Shown here: positions 27,451 through 37,030 of the stretch, one piece after another
How positions within the stretch are numbered: the first letter of the stretch is position 1
Layout: each line of letters opens with the position of its first letter
NCBI GenBank assembly: GCA_027618835.1
Contig: JAQCHZ010000003.1
Span: forward strand, 1 to 64,000
Length of the DNA: 64,000 bases
From: Chloroflexota bacterium
GTDB taxonomy: Bacteria > Chloroflexota > Dehalococcoidia > Lucifugimonadales > Lucifugimonadaceae
Direction: 5' to 3'
The notes under the pieces: model-generated
Seen by the model: only the letters and a program-made list of their open reading frames with translations
What the model was told of the DNA's origin: nothing
The model's database searches: none
Position numbers and translations under genes: made by a program

Positions 27451-28503
27451 TTATTTCGCTGCCGAAGATGTGGGTAGAGTGCCAAAGGCCTGTCCAGAGT
27501 TTGGTGGGTATGCCATTGGAGCTTGTGCTTCAAACTCGTCGGCGACCGCTCGAACCTCCAACATCACTTCGTCAGGCGCTGATTTCGACCACGCTTCGAG
27601 TACACCCTTCACATGGTCGACTTTGCGAGCACCGAAGATAGGTGCGGTAACACCGGGGAATTCTGAAACCCACTGAAGAGCCAATCGGACGGCTGGCTGC
27701 CCGTGCTTTTCAGCGATTGCTGTGAATTTTTCGACTGCAGTGAATGTTGCGTCATTGAAGTAGCGAGATTTCAGACCGCCGCCCTTTGAATCGTCCCGAA
27801 GATCGAATTTAGATCCGGCTACTGCTTTTCCAGATTTACCGTGCTGGCCTGTCAGCATTCCGCTCGCAAGCGGTGAGTAGGGGATAACCGCTACGTCGTG
27901 CTTCTCGGCGAATGGAACCATTTCTCGGCCGAGTCCCGGCTGAAGGATGTTGAAAACGCTCTGAATTGCTTCGAAGCGGTAGAGATTACGGACGTCTGAA
28001 GTCCAGAGTCCTTTTGCGAGCACCCACGTGGGGAAGTTTGATGCACCGGCGTACACGATCTTGCCTTGGTGGATCAGATCATCGACTGCACGAAGCGTTT
28101 CTTCGATTGGAGTTTCTGCATCCCACGAGTGGCAGTACAGCAGGTCGATTCGATCAGTGCGGAGGCGTCGGAGAGATTCTTCAACCGCTCGGACGATGTG
28201 ATATCGAGATGCACCAAGATCGTTCACACCGGATCCTACGGCCGAACGGTATTTTGTTGCCAGAACAACCTGATCACGTCGACCGGAGTCGGCGAGGTAG
28301 TTGCCGATCATCGACTCGGAACGACCTTCGTTGTAGGAGTCGGACGTATCGACGAAATTTATCCCGCCGTCGAGAGCTGTGCCTAGGATTTCGTGAGCAG
28401 TCGGCTCATCGCAGCCGTGCGGGTTACCGTAGTTATCGGTTCCCAAACAGAGGTTCGAAACCTTGGTTCCGGTACGGCCTAGCTTTACGTATTCGATAGG
28501 AAT
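27451..28503 (-). CDS. Aldo/keto reductase (paralogue 2), apparent AUU start
   Basis: Paralogue of the next gene downstream, with the tetrad Asp/Tyr (FVDTSDSYNEG), Lys (VVLATKYRS) and His (LYCHSWD). A standard start (TTG at 28446) would delete the first beta strand. The frame upstream encodes the expected family N-terminus PIEYVKLGRTGTKVSNLCLG, and the codon at the usual Met position (28501-28503) is ATT. GGGAG lies 7 bases before it, and a stop codon lies further upstream. Either AUU initiates, as known for infC, or the ATG has mutated, or a base is wrong. The enzyme is otherwise intact. Confidence 0.8.
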   Translation of the reverse strand: MPIEYVKLGRTGTKVSNLCLGTDNYGNPHGCDEPTAHEILGTALDGGINFVDTSDSYNEGRSESMIGNYLADSGRRDQVVLATKYRSAVGSGVNDLGASRYHIVRAVEESLRRLRTDRIDLLYCHSWDAETPIEETLRAVDDLIHQGKIVYAGASNFPTWVLAKGLWTSDVRNLYRFEAIQSVFNILQPGLGREMVPFAEKHDVAVIPYSPLASGMLTGQHGKSGKAVAGSKFDLRDDSKGGGLKSRYFNDATFTAVEKFTAIAEKHGQPAVRLALQWVSEFPGVTAPIFGARKVDHVKGVLEAWSKSAPDEVMLEVRAVADEFEAQAPMAYPPNSGQAFGTLPTSSAAK

Positions 28504-28551
28504 TTTAGGACTCCCTGGTGCAGTGTGTAGTTAGCGTTCTGTTTAGGTGGT

Positions 28552-29598
28552 TTAGAGATCGATCCATCGAGATTCTTTGACGGATTTATAAGCAGCATCG
28601 ACTATTTCAGCTGCCTTCATACCGTCGTAAAAACTGGTCTCGATAATTGATTGATCGCCCGCGATTATTGCATCGGCGAAAAGCTTGTAAGGCTGAGGAT
28701 ATTCTGGCCCAGGATCAAGCGATGCAACTGGATCGTTTGGCCCGGTCACACCCAGCATTCCGTGTCGGCCATCGGTAGTAATTCGGCCTTTTTCACCGGA
28801 TATCTCCACACGTGGCGAAGTCTTGCCGTCGGGATCGGTTCCGCGGGATGCGAACGACGTGTGCACGACTGCCATGCCACCGTTCTCCCATTCACACAGG
28901 ATACCCGACACGTCGGGCACGTCTACATCGACACCTTCTGGGTTATCGGCGGTTGGCCGGTGTGGGTTTGTGGTGTCGAATGACGCTACAACTCGTTTCA
29001 CTTCGCCGTTGATGAATCGGAGCATGTCGAACACGTGGATGAGTTCGTACATTGACCCTCCACCGTTCTCAGATCGGAATCGCCAAGTCAAAGTCTCTGG
29101 TCGGGCGTCGTACTGGTGTGACATGCCCCACCACAGATTTGCGTGGTAGATGCGGCCCACGAAATCGTTGTCGAGATATCGCTTCATTCGGCCCATCATC
29201 GTGTTCCCACGCTGGTTGAAGTTGGTCGAATGAATTACTCCAGCCTTTTCAGCTGCGTCGAGCATTTCTTTAGAATCGGCAGCAGTAAGTGCGAGAGGTT
29301 TGTCGCAGAGAACGTGCTTGCCTGCGGCAATGGCGTCGAGAACAAGTTCTTTGTGGGATCCGGTTGGGGTGATGATGTCGACAGCGTCGAGATCGTCCAT
29401 CTTTAGCATCTCGTGATGATCGGTGAAGCCGTTCGGGATGTCCCACTTTTCCTGAAACTCGGCTAGAGCTTCGGGATTGCGCCGCACAGCTGCGACAACC
29501 TCGACATTGTCGAGCTTAGAGAACTGTTCCATGTGGGTGTTGGCGAATCCACCGACACCGATGATTCCAATGCGCACTTTTCCGGATGCTGAAGGCAC
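28552..29598 (-). CDS. Gfo/Idh/MocA-family oxidoreductase
   Basis: 348 residues. Features are an N-terminal Rossmann fold (IGIIGVGGFANTHMEQF), the family motif CDKPLALT with its conserved Lys, and the substrate domain with GGGSMYELIHVFDMLRF, where an invariant-type His lies in a D-x-x-x-H context. It is an NAD(P)-dependent sugar, inositol or sugar-amine dehydrogenase; the substrate is unknown. It lies in the AKR/glycolate-oxidase gene run, which suggests oxidation of sugar-derived compounds. Confidence 0.88.
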   Translation of the reverse strand: MPSASGKVRIGIIGVGGFANTHMEQFSKLDNVEVVAAVRRNPEALAEFQEKWDIPNGFTDHHEMLKMDDLDAVDIITPTGSHKELVLDAIAAGKHVLCDKPLALTAADSKEMLDAAEKAGVIHSTNFNQRGNTMMGRMKRYLDNDFVGRIYHANLWWGMSHQYDARPETLTWRFRSENGGGSMYELIHVFDMLRFINGEVKRVVASFDTTNPHRPTADNPEGVDVDVPDVSGILCEWENGGMAVVHTSFASRGTDPDGKTSPRVEISGEKGRITTDGRHGMLGVTGPNDPVASLDPGPEYPQPYKLFADAIIAGDQSIIETSFYDGMKAAEIVDAAYKSVKESRWIDL

Positions 29599-29751
29599 GA
29601 TCGTTCCTTAATGTGCAACAGAGAACGTTGGAAAACGGCTTGTTGCATCGAGGTTCTGCGGACGGTTTTTCAACGTGGTGACGAAGGTCAGATCGTTGAG
29701 GCAATCAGTTTAGCGAAAACCGTCGAACTAAATTCGTTTAGGGCGTTGAAT

Positions 29752-31254
29752 TTATTGCCAGTCTTGAGTACCAGTGGGGCGGAATGACTCAGCTGTGATT
29801 CCGTAAGCCTCGCCATGAATTGCTCCGCCCGGGAATACTTTGCCGGGGTTGAATCGTTCAGCGAGAGACGGTACGTCTATGGGGGCGTCTTTTGGAGATT
29901 CACCGATAAATGCGGTACGAAGTCTCGACATTGATTCGAGATCATTTTCAGTGAACACGAGTGGCATGTACGCCTGTTTTTCAATACCGATGCCGTGTTC
30001 GCCAGATAAAGCACCGCCCGCTGCCACACAGGCTTCCAAAATCTTGGCTCCGGCGAGAATTGCTTGCTTTACTTCCGCAGGATTGCGTTCGTTGAAAAGA
30101 ATCGCAGGGTGGATGTTTCCATCGCCAGCGTGGAATACGTTTGCGACGGTGACTTCGAGTTCGGCAGCGATCTGATCGACCTGCTGTAGGACCTCTCGTA
30201 GCTTCGTGCGAGGAACCACGCCGTCGACGAGATAGTAGGTTGGGGCGATAGTTCCATATGCGCCGATCGCTCCTTTTCTCGTCTCCCAGAGTTTGGCTCG
30301 AGTTGCCTCATCATCTGCTTCGCGAATTTCCATGGCGCCGTTTTTATTGCATATAGTGAGAACGGTTTCAGTTTGTTCTTCGACCGACTCAATTAGACCG
30401 TCGACCTCCACGATCAATACGGCTTGAGCTTCCTTTGGGTAGCCGGGGTGATAGAACGGCTCGACCGCGTCGATTGTGTTTCTGTCCATCATTTCGAGCG
30501 CGGCGGGTACCATTCCTGCAGCGATGATCTCCGAAACGGTGTCCGAAGCGGCGTCCATAGTGGTGAATGCGGCGAGCATGCTGTGGATCATCTCTGGCTT
30601 CGGCAGAAGCCGAACTGCGATCTTGGTAACGATGCCGAGTGTGCCTTCCGATCCGACAAATGCTCCTCGAAGGTCGTAACCAGCAGCTTCGCGCTGCGTA
30701 CCGCCGAACCACGTAAGCGATCCATCTGCGAGTACAACTTCGAGTCCGAGTACGTGATTTGTTGTCACACCGAGGGCGAGACAATGAGGTCCGCCGGCGT
30801 TTTCGCCAATGTTTCCGCCAATGGTGCAGGTCTTTTGACTGGCAGGATCAGGGGCGTAGAAAAGTCCGAGATGGCTGACTTGTTGCGATAGGTGGAGATT
30901 TATCATCCCCGGTTCGACGATAGCGACTCGGTTTTCGGCGTCTACTTCTATCAGTTTCGTGAGTCGGGTAAGGGCGATCACCACTGAGTTGCGAAGCGGG
31001 ACAGCTCCGCCAGAAAGGCTGGTTCCTGCTCCACGAGCGACGATGTATGCACCGTGCTTGTTGGCGATTTTTACGATGGCTGAGACTTCTTCAGAGGTCG
31101 AAGGCAGTACGACCGCCTGAGGCGACGCTTTGTCGATCGAACCGTCATATTCGTAGACCAATAGGTCTTCAGCTTTCCAGATGACGTACGAATCGCCAAC
31201 GACGCGGGAAAGCTCTGAGATCATCGAGGAACTGACTGATGTTTCAGTAGGCAT
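29752..31254 (-). CDS. glcD: Glycolate oxidase FAD-linked catalytic subunit
   Basis: 500 residues. The FAD_binding_4 domain shows VARGAGTSLSGGAVP, VEPGMINLHLS, CTIGGNIGENAGGPH and GSEGTLGIVTK. The FAD-oxidase C-terminal domain shows NVFHAGDGNIHPAILF and GGALSGEHGIGIEKQAYM with its conserved His residues. It oxidises glycolate (or D-lactate) to glyoxylate (or pyruvate). GlcD is usually adjacent to GlcE/GlcF, but here three oxidoreductase genes intervene. A D-lactate dehydrogenase function is the main alternative. Confidence 0.9.
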   Translation of the reverse strand: MPTETSVSSSMISELSRVVGDSYVIWKAEDLLVYEYDGSIDKASPQAVVLPSTSEEVSAIVKIANKHGAYIVARGAGTSLSGGAVPLRNSVVIALTRLTKLIEVDAENRVAIVEPGMINLHLSQQVSHLGLFYAPDPASQKTCTIGGNIGENAGGPHCLALGVTTNHVLGLEVVLADGSLTWFGGTQREAAGYDLRGAFVGSEGTLGIVTKIAVRLLPKPEMIHSMLAAFTTMDAASDTVSEIIAAGMVPAALEMMDRNTIDAVEPFYHPGYPKEAQAVLIVEVDGLIESVEEQTETVLTICNKNGAMEIREADDEATRAKLWETRKGAIGAYGTIAPTYYLVDGVVPRTKLREVLQQVDQIAAELEVTVANVFHAGDGNIHPAILFNERNPAEVKQAILAGAKILEACVAAGGALSGEHGIGIEKQAYMPLVFTENDLESMSRLRTAFIGESPKDAPIDVPSLAERFNPGKVFPGGAIHGEAYGITAESFRPTGTQDWQ

Positions 31255-31292
31255 GGGTTAATTGTTACACGGGGTTGGTTAGTTACCAAGCC

Positions 31293-32678
31293 CTAGAAAA
31301 TTGTTCCTACGCCAGTTACGTTTCTGACTATTTCACGATCTTCCTGGTCACGAATGATCTTTGCGGTCAATTCGTCAGGGTCGCCCCATTGGTCGAGGAG
31401 GATTTTGAGCAGGCGAGCCTGAACTTCTGAGTGCTCTGGAATCCCGGCGAGGTTCGTGAACTCTTTTGGATCGGATTTCAGATTGTAGAGTTCGAGTTCG
31501 ACTGGATCACCGTGTCCGTAACAGAGCTTCCAATCGCCCGATCTGACCATTCCGAGGGCACGATCGGTACCGTGAGCGAAATGCTCGGATATTGCAACGT
31601 CGTTGAGGGTTGAAGTGTCGCCTTCGAGTGCGGGAACAAGAGATTGTCCATCAAGATCCCATTGATCGAGTTTGATTCCAGCGAGATCGAGAATCGTAGC
31701 GACGGCATCGACATTTGATACTGCCTCTCTGACTCGTTGGCCACCTTCGAATTTACCCGGCCACGAAATCTGAAGAGGAACGTTCGCCGATTGCTCGTAG
31801 AAGCACATCTTGCGCCAGAGACCGTGTTCGCCGAGCATGTCGCCATGATCGGAGGTGTGAACAATCACAGTGTTCTCTGCGAGACCTTGTTCTTCGAGAA
31901 CGTCCATCAAATGACCGATCTTGTCGTCGAGGTACGTGCAAAGACCGTAGTAGGCGGCTCTTGCGCGGGCGATTTCGTCGTCTGACCAGTTCCCGTCGAG
32001 ACCAAACATTTGCCTAAGTCGATTGGCAGTTTCTGGAAGCTCATCGAGATGGCCTTCGGGTATATCCGGCATATCGACGTTATCGGGGTAGTACTTCGAA
32101 AAGTACGGTTCAGGAACGATGAATGGGAAGTGCGGTGCTATAAAACCAACGCACATGGCGAATGGCTTATCGTGCCTCGTTGGATCGGAAAGAAATTTGA
32201 CAGCTGCCTTTTCCATAGCGTCGTCAGCTTGGATCATCGGACTAACTCCGGCCTCGGCCTCACGGACGCCGTACCAGTCTTCTCCGGCAGTTGGAATACC
32301 GTCCGACCAACGGTAGTGGTCGAGCGGTGCTTCGATGTGTGGGTCGCGCGAGAGTTGTTTCTCGAATCCATGAAGCGGATCGGGACCCACGAGGTGCATC
32401 TTGCCGTTCAGGGCAGTGTCGTAGCCCTCGTTCCGTAACAGGTATGGCCAGGTGAGTTTGTCGACCGGCATCGGCTTCGTGTTGTCCCAAACTTCAATGG
32501 TCGAAACGTACTGACCCGTCATAAACGACGCCCGAGATGGGATGCACAAAGGTGAGTTGCAGTAGTTCGCCTCGAAGGTCACACCTTGCTCGGCAAGGCG
32601 ATCCATGTTTGGCGTTTCGATGATCGGGTGACCATACGTCGAAGAGAACTGAGCTCCGTGCTCGTCGGACATGATCAC
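31293..32678 (-). CDS. Type I sulfatase (arylsulfatase/choline-sulfatase type)
   Basis: 461 residues from a GTG at 32678. Features are the formylglycine site Cys45-x-Pro-Ser-Arg (CIPSR), the metal-site SDEHG near the N-terminus, HTSDHGDMLGEHGLW and GKMHLVG. No signal peptide is seen, so it probably acts in the cytosol on sulfate esters. The frame upstream encodes ATNSKPNFL, which completes the family N-terminus, and at the expected Met position (32706-32708) stands ATA; no ATG, GTG or TTG is in frame there. True initiation may be at that AUA, or the ATG has been lost. It follows the alcohol dehydrogenase gene by 79 bp. Confidence 0.88.
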   Translation of the reverse strand: MIMSDEHGAQFSSTYGHPIIETPNMDRLAEQGVTFEANYCNSPLCIPSRASFMTGQYVSTIEVWDNTKPMPVDKLTWPYLLRNEGYDTALNGKMHLVGPDPLHGFEKQLSRDPHIEAPLDHYRWSDGIPTAGEDWYGVREAEAGVSPMIQADDAMEKAAVKFLSDPTRHDKPFAMCVGFIAPHFPFIVPEPYFSKYYPDNVDMPDIPEGHLDELPETANRLRQMFGLDGNWSDDEIARARAAYYGLCTYLDDKIGHLMDVLEEQGLAENTVIVHTSDHGDMLGEHGLWRKMCFYEQSANVPLQISWPGKFEGGQRVREAVSNVDAVATILDLAGIKLDQWDLDGQSLVPALEGDTSTLNDVAISEHFAHGTDRALGMVRSGDWKLCYGHGDPVELELYNLKSDPKEFTNLAGIPEHSEVQARLLKILLDQWGDPDELTAKIIRDQEDREIVRNVTGVGTIF

Positions 32679-32757
32679 GAGGAAGTTTGGTTTCGAGTTC
32701 GTGGCTATCGGATTTCTCTTTTGATCGCTAATGATCGCTGTTGAAGAACGGTATTCG

Positions 32758-33879
32758 CTATGGCGTGATGATGGCGCGGGTTACTTCGCTGCCTTTTTGG
32801 GTACCAAGCCATTCGGCTGTTTCGAACGCCTTGCCGATCTGGTCGAGCGGAAATTCGTGCGAAACCACGCTCGTGAGTGGGTACTTGTCGGCAGTTCGTT
32901 CTAGGAAGTCGATAGCGTTCGGGATGATCCACGGATCGTAGTGCTGGATGCCGTAGAAACGCACTTGATTGGCAACCATCGTCGAAACGTCGATAGTGGC
33001 GAACGAGTTAGGCGAAATGTGGCCGACTTCGAGGTAAATCCCTCGCATACGGACCATCTTCAGTCCTTCTTCGACAACTGCTGGGAAACCAACTACTTCG
33101 ATCACCTTGTCGGCACCGATACCGTTGGTTAGTTCCATCACGCGGTCGATTCGTGATTCAGGAGTGTCGTACTCGTTCATATCGATCGTGTGAGTGGCTC
33201 CACACTGCAAGGCCAGATCGAGACGGGGCTTTTGGCTATCGATCACGATTACCTTCGAAGCACCGAGTTCGGCTGCGACTGCTGTGGCATTAACGCCAAG
33301 TCCGCCAGCACCTTGAACAACGATGTTGTCTCCGAGTCGGACGCCACCCAGGTGTAACGCTTCGTAAACCTGCGCCAGAGCGCAATTGATTGGTGCTGCG
33401 GCAGCATCGCTGATCGAGTCGGGGAGCTTGAATATGTAATTAGGGCTTCGCAGGTAGTAGTACTGAGCAAATCCGCCGTTGCACACTGGCCATTCGTCGA
33501 GTGTCTTTCGCCCCGATCGGAACTTACAGGCGCCGAATTCGCCTCGCAGGCAGTTGTAGCAGCGTGCGCAAGGGAAGAAATAGGAATATGCGACACGATC
33601 GCCTTCTTTGAGCGGTCGACGCATCGAGTCTGTAGTGATCTTGTTGCCCATTGCAGCAACTTCACCCATCATCTCGTGACCAAAAACAAACGGATCACGT
33701 GGCGGTGTGCCTTCAGGGATTCCATCGCCTCGCCAAATGTGAAGGTCCGACCCGCAGACACTTGTTGCTTTGACTCGAATCTGAATTGCATCTGATTCGA
33801 GTTCTGGGAGTGGAAGCTCCCGCATCTCCCAGCTTTTGTCGGCGTCGTGCCAAACTGCTGAAGTACCCATTTGTGCCAT
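32758..33879 (-). CDS. Zinc-binding alcohol dehydrogenase (MDR superfamily)
   Basis: 373 residues. The catalytic zinc ligands are Cys42 (VCGSDLH) and His68-Glu69 (GHEMMGEV). The structural zinc cysteines are 104, 107, 110 and 118 (CARCYNCLRGEFGAC). The NAD-binding motif is GAGGLGVNATAVA. It is of the threonine/sorbitol dehydrogenase type; the substrate is unknown. It is first in the minus-strand run that continues with the sulfatase, and is divergent from the gamma-glutamyltransferase gene. Confidence 0.88.
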   Translation of the reverse strand: MAQMGTSAVWHDADKSWEMRELPLPELESDAIQIRVKATSVCGSDLHIWRGDGIPEGTPPRDPFVFGHEMMGEVAAMGNKITTDSMRRPLKEGDRVAYSYFFPCARCYNCLRGEFGACKFRSGRKTLDEWPVCNGGFAQYYYLRSPNYIFKLPDSISDAAAAPINCALAQVYEALHLGGVRLGDNIVVQGAGGLGVNATAVAAELGASKVIVIDSQKPRLDLALQCGATHTIDMNEYDTPESRIDRVMELTNGIGADKVIEVVGFPAVVEEGLKMVRMRGIYLEVGHISPNSFATIDVSTMVANQVRFYGIQHYDPWIIPNAIDFLERTADKYPLTSVVSHEFPLDQIGKAFETAEWLGTQKGSEVTRAIITP

Positions 33880-34117
33880 CGTGATCTCCTGAATGATTGC
33901 CTGAAATATTTATTGTGCGTCTGGTGAATATCTAAGCGCTGAATATATGGCAATAATCTATTCCCGTTCGTACGAAGTCACAATAAGCGGCAAGACCAAT
34001 ATTTCGGTCGCCCAGTTGGCAATTTCAGAGAATAGAATTTCGCTGTCGGTATCTGTGAACATGGGTTTCGGCTATTCGAGTGTTGCGGATAAACGCATAA
34101 AAAATGAGCAGGACCGA

Positions 34118-35920
34118 ATGACAATATCGAACTGGCGATCGCGAGCTGGCACAACTTTCCAGACTGAAAAGCGGCCCGCTACGGGATCAAAGGGTGTGGT
34201 CGTTACCAATCATCCGCTGGGATCAGCCGCTGGATCTGAGATGATTTTGGCTGGCGGCAATGCTATCGACGCCGCCATCGCCTCACTTTTCGCTTTGACA
34301 GTTGTTGAACCTATGATGGTTGGCATATTTGGTGCGGGGCACATGAACGTTCGGCTGGCGAACGGCGAGCATCACGTCATCGACGGTTACTCCACCTCAC
34401 CTGCGGCTTCTACTGAAGACATGTACACGCCGGTAGCTGCTTCGGGTCCTGATTATTTGAAGTGCGTCGACGACCTGAGCTCGATCGGATATCTGTCGAT
34501 TGGCGTTCCGGGCAACTTGAAGGCGTGGACTGAGGCGTTGGCGGAGTGGGGAACACTGTCTTTAGCTGAGGTCATGGAACCTGCCATTCGGTTCGCTTCT
34601 AGAGGGTTCAAAGCCAGCGAATATTTGCAGGATACGATCGTGCAGATGGAAGATGTCATCAGGAAATTCCCCGAAACGGCTGCTACTTACATGCCGAACG
34701 GTCAGCCGCTGAAGACCGGTGATCACGTTGATCGATCTGACTACGCCCGAACATTGCGGGCAATTTCTGAGAACGGCCCCGATCATCTGTACAACGGCGC
34801 ACTTGGAGAAATCGTCTGCGACTATCTGAGTCGAAACGGCGGAATTATTACAACTCAGGACTTGTCGGACTATAAGACGGTTCGACGAAAGCCAATCAAA
34901 GGCGAGTACCGGGGATACGAACTGTTTGGTCCGCCGCCACCTTCGGCCGCTGGCGTTCACATCACCGAGATGTTGAATATATTGGAAGAGTTCGATGTTG
35001 CTGAACTAGGATTCGGCACTGCTGATTCGATTCACCTGTTGGCAGAATCGATGAAGAAGGCGTTTGCAGACCGAAATCGATACACAGGCGATCCTGAATT
35101 TGTCGAAGTGCCGGTTGATCGGCTGATTTCGAAGCACCATGTCGAAGATTTCATCGACAGTATCGACATGGACAAGGCATCGCCTGAGATAGAGCCGGGA
35201 TCGAACGAGCCGGATCACACAACGCACATCACTGTTGCTGACTCAGACGGAAACGTTGTTTCGGCGACGCAAACAATCAACGAATTGTTTGGTTCGAAAG
35301 TCACTGTCCCAGGCACCGGAATGCTGCTGAACAATACTCAGCAGATGTTCGATCCTCATCCGGGGAATGCTCGTTCTGTTCTACCCAGAAAGCGGGTTAC
35401 AAGCAGTATGGCTCCGATGATAGTTATGAAAGAGGGATTGCTAGAGTTTGCGTTAGGACTTCCCGGTGGTGTGCGGATATTCACCTCGGTTCTACAGGCA
35501 ATTGTTAACTTGATTGACCACCGGATGTCTGCGCAGGAAGCCGTCGAAGCTCCACGCATGTGGACTCAGGGACAGGATGTGGAGATTGAGGTCGGTGTGC
35601 CTGCATCGGTTCGAGCGGCAGTGGCTGCCAAAGGACATCGAGTGACCACGGTGAACGCTGCCGGTGGTGGGATGAACATTGTTCGGTTCGAGCCGGGTGG
35701 CACTATTTCTGGCGCTTGTTGTTGGCGGGCAGACGGTCACGCCGTTGGGATTGGCGGAGGATTCGCTCGACCGGGCGTGAGATTCCGACCTCTCGCCGGT
35801 GATCAAGAAACAGCGGCTGAAGAAGCCGTGATTTCACAAGTCAATGATGGCGATGCGGCAGATACCGTGATCGAATCAGAAAGTACGAAAGAAACCAAGA
35901 CCGACGGAGACGAAGTTTAA
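34118..35920 (+). CDS. ggt: Gamma-glutamyltransferase (Ntn hydrolase)
   Basis: 600 residues from the ATG at 34118, preceded by AGGA. The frame is open to 33947 but that part is not family-like. The large subunit begins with VVVTNHPLGSAAGSEMILAG and the DAAIA segment. The self-cleavage and nucleophile site is Thr368 in DHTTHITVAD. The small subunit carries STQT-like VVSATQTINELFG and a Gly-Gly oxyanion segment (LPGGVRIF). It cleaves gamma-glutamyl bonds, for example of glutathione. No export signal is seen, which is unusual for secreted GGT, so it may be a cytosolic acylase-like member. An acidic tail of about 30 residues ends the protein. Confidence 0.85.
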   Translation: MTISNWRSRAGTTFQTEKRPATGSKGVVVTNHPLGSAAGSEMILAGGNAIDAAIASLFALTVVEPMMVGIFGAGHMNVRLANGEHHVIDGYSTSPAASTEDMYTPVAASGPDYLKCVDDLSSIGYLSIGVPGNLKAWTEALAEWGTLSLAEVMEPAIRFASRGFKASEYLQDTIVQMEDVIRKFPETAATYMPNGQPLKTGDHVDRSDYARTLRAISENGPDHLYNGALGEIVCDYLSRNGGIITTQDLSDYKTVRRKPIKGEYRGYELFGPPPPSAAGVHITEMLNILEEFDVAELGFGTADSIHLLAESMKKAFADRNRYTGDPEFVEVPVDRLISKHHVEDFIDSIDMDKASPEIEPGSNEPDHTTHITVADSDGNVVSATQTINELFGSKVTVPGTGMLLNNTQQMFDPHPGNARSVLPRKRVTSSMAPMIVMKEGLLEFALGLPGGVRIFTSVLQAIVNLIDHRMSAQEAVEAPRMWTQGQDVEIEVGVPASVRAAVAAKGHRVTTVNAAGGGMNIVRFEPGGTISGACCWRADGHAVGIGGGFARPGVRFRPLAGDQETAAEEAVISQVNDGDAADTVIESESTKETKTDGDEV

Positions 35921-35921
35921 A

Positions 35922-37019
35922 GTGCCCAATCACCAACTGATTTGCGTGGATTGTTCGTCGAAGCAAGATCCTTCTGTCGCCGATTTGTATTGTTCTGAGT
36001 GTGGCGGGCTTTTTGCGGTCGAATACCTCGCAGCTCCGGACGGAACGATGCCTCGTTTGCCGATGGACGAGCCGTTGAATTCAAATTCGCTGGGTGAAGG
36101 CGATACTCCGCTGGTCTTTCTCGATAAAACCTGCGAGCACTTGGGACTGGGTTCGCTTTGGGCGAAGCTCGAGTTCATGTCTCCGACAGGTTCGTTCAAA
36201 GACCGTGGTTCTGCGGTTCTCACGACTATGGGGCGTGATTTCGGAGTTACAGAGTTCATCGAAGATTCTTCCGGCAATGCAGGCGCTTCGCTATCCGCTT
36301 ACGCGGCTGCTACGGGCCTGAAGGCACATGTGTTTGCTCCGGCTAGCGCCGCTAGCGGTAAGCTCGATCAGATTCAGATATTTGGTGCGAGTCTTCACAA
36401 GATCGAAGGTCACCGGCAGGCGGCTACTGAAGCTGCTGAAGAGTTCGTTAAAGACCGTGGACTCGTCTACATGTCGCACAATCTGAGTCCATATTTCTCA
36501 GAAGGAATGAAGGCTGTAAGCTACGAAATAGTAGAGGTACTGGACGATGGAATAGACCACGTCGTTTTGCCTGTGGGGAACGGTTCGCTATTGATCGGAA
36601 TGGTTCGTGGATACCAAGAGCTTCTCGAAGCTGGAATTATTAGAAGAATTCCCAAATTCCACGGCGTTCAAGCCCACGCAGTGCGCCCGGTGGTGGCTGC
36701 ACTGAACGGGGAAGAGTGGTCGCATGAAGATGTGCAACCTACCAACGCTTCGGGAATTGCAGTTTCGAAGCCGCCGCGACTCAAAGATATGGTCGAAGCG
36801 ATTCGGGCGACTGGTGGTTCGGGAATCACTGTTTCTGAAGAATCATTGATCGACTGGCAGGCAAGATTGGCTTCATCAGAAGGCGTGTTTGCAGAGATGA
36901 CGTCGGCCGGCGCGTTCGCTGGCTTGGCGCAGTTGATCGAATCGGGTGTGATCGAACGAGACTCGAACGTTTGCGTACCGATCACCGGAAGTGGTCTAAA
37001 AGAACCGCTTAAGAAGTAA
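35922..37019 (+). CDS. Threonine synthase-like PLP enzyme
   Basis: 365 residues from a GTG one base after the ggt stop, with GGAG 10 bases upstream, so the two are likely coupled. An N-terminal zinc ribbon (Cys8/11, Cys24/27) precedes the fold-type II PLP domain. PLP Lys93 lies in SPTGSFKDRG, the asparagine loop in DSSGNAGASL, and the phosphate-binding glycines in LPVGNGSLL. It converts O-phosphohomoserine to threonine in the canonical family; related enzymes are threonine dehydratase-like. It converges on the aminotransferase gene 11 bp on. Confidence 0.8.
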   Translation: MPNHQLICVDCSSKQDPSVADLYCSECGGLFAVEYLAAPDGTMPRLPMDEPLNSNSLGEGDTPLVFLDKTCEHLGLGSLWAKLEFMSPTGSFKDRGSAVLTTMGRDFGVTEFIEDSSGNAGASLSAYAAATGLKAHVFAPASAASGKLDQIQIFGASLHKIEGHRQAATEAAEEFVKDRGLVYMSHNLSPYFSEGMKAVSYEIVEVLDDGIDHVVLPVGNGSLLIGMVRGYQELLEAGIIRRIPKFHGVQAHAVRPVVAALNGEEWSHEDVQPTNASGIAVSKPPRLKDMVEAIRATGGSGITVSEESLIDWQARLASSEGVFAEMTSAGAFAGLAQLIESGVIERDSNVCVPITGSGLKEPLKK

Positions 37020-37030
37020 CGGCGAAGACA

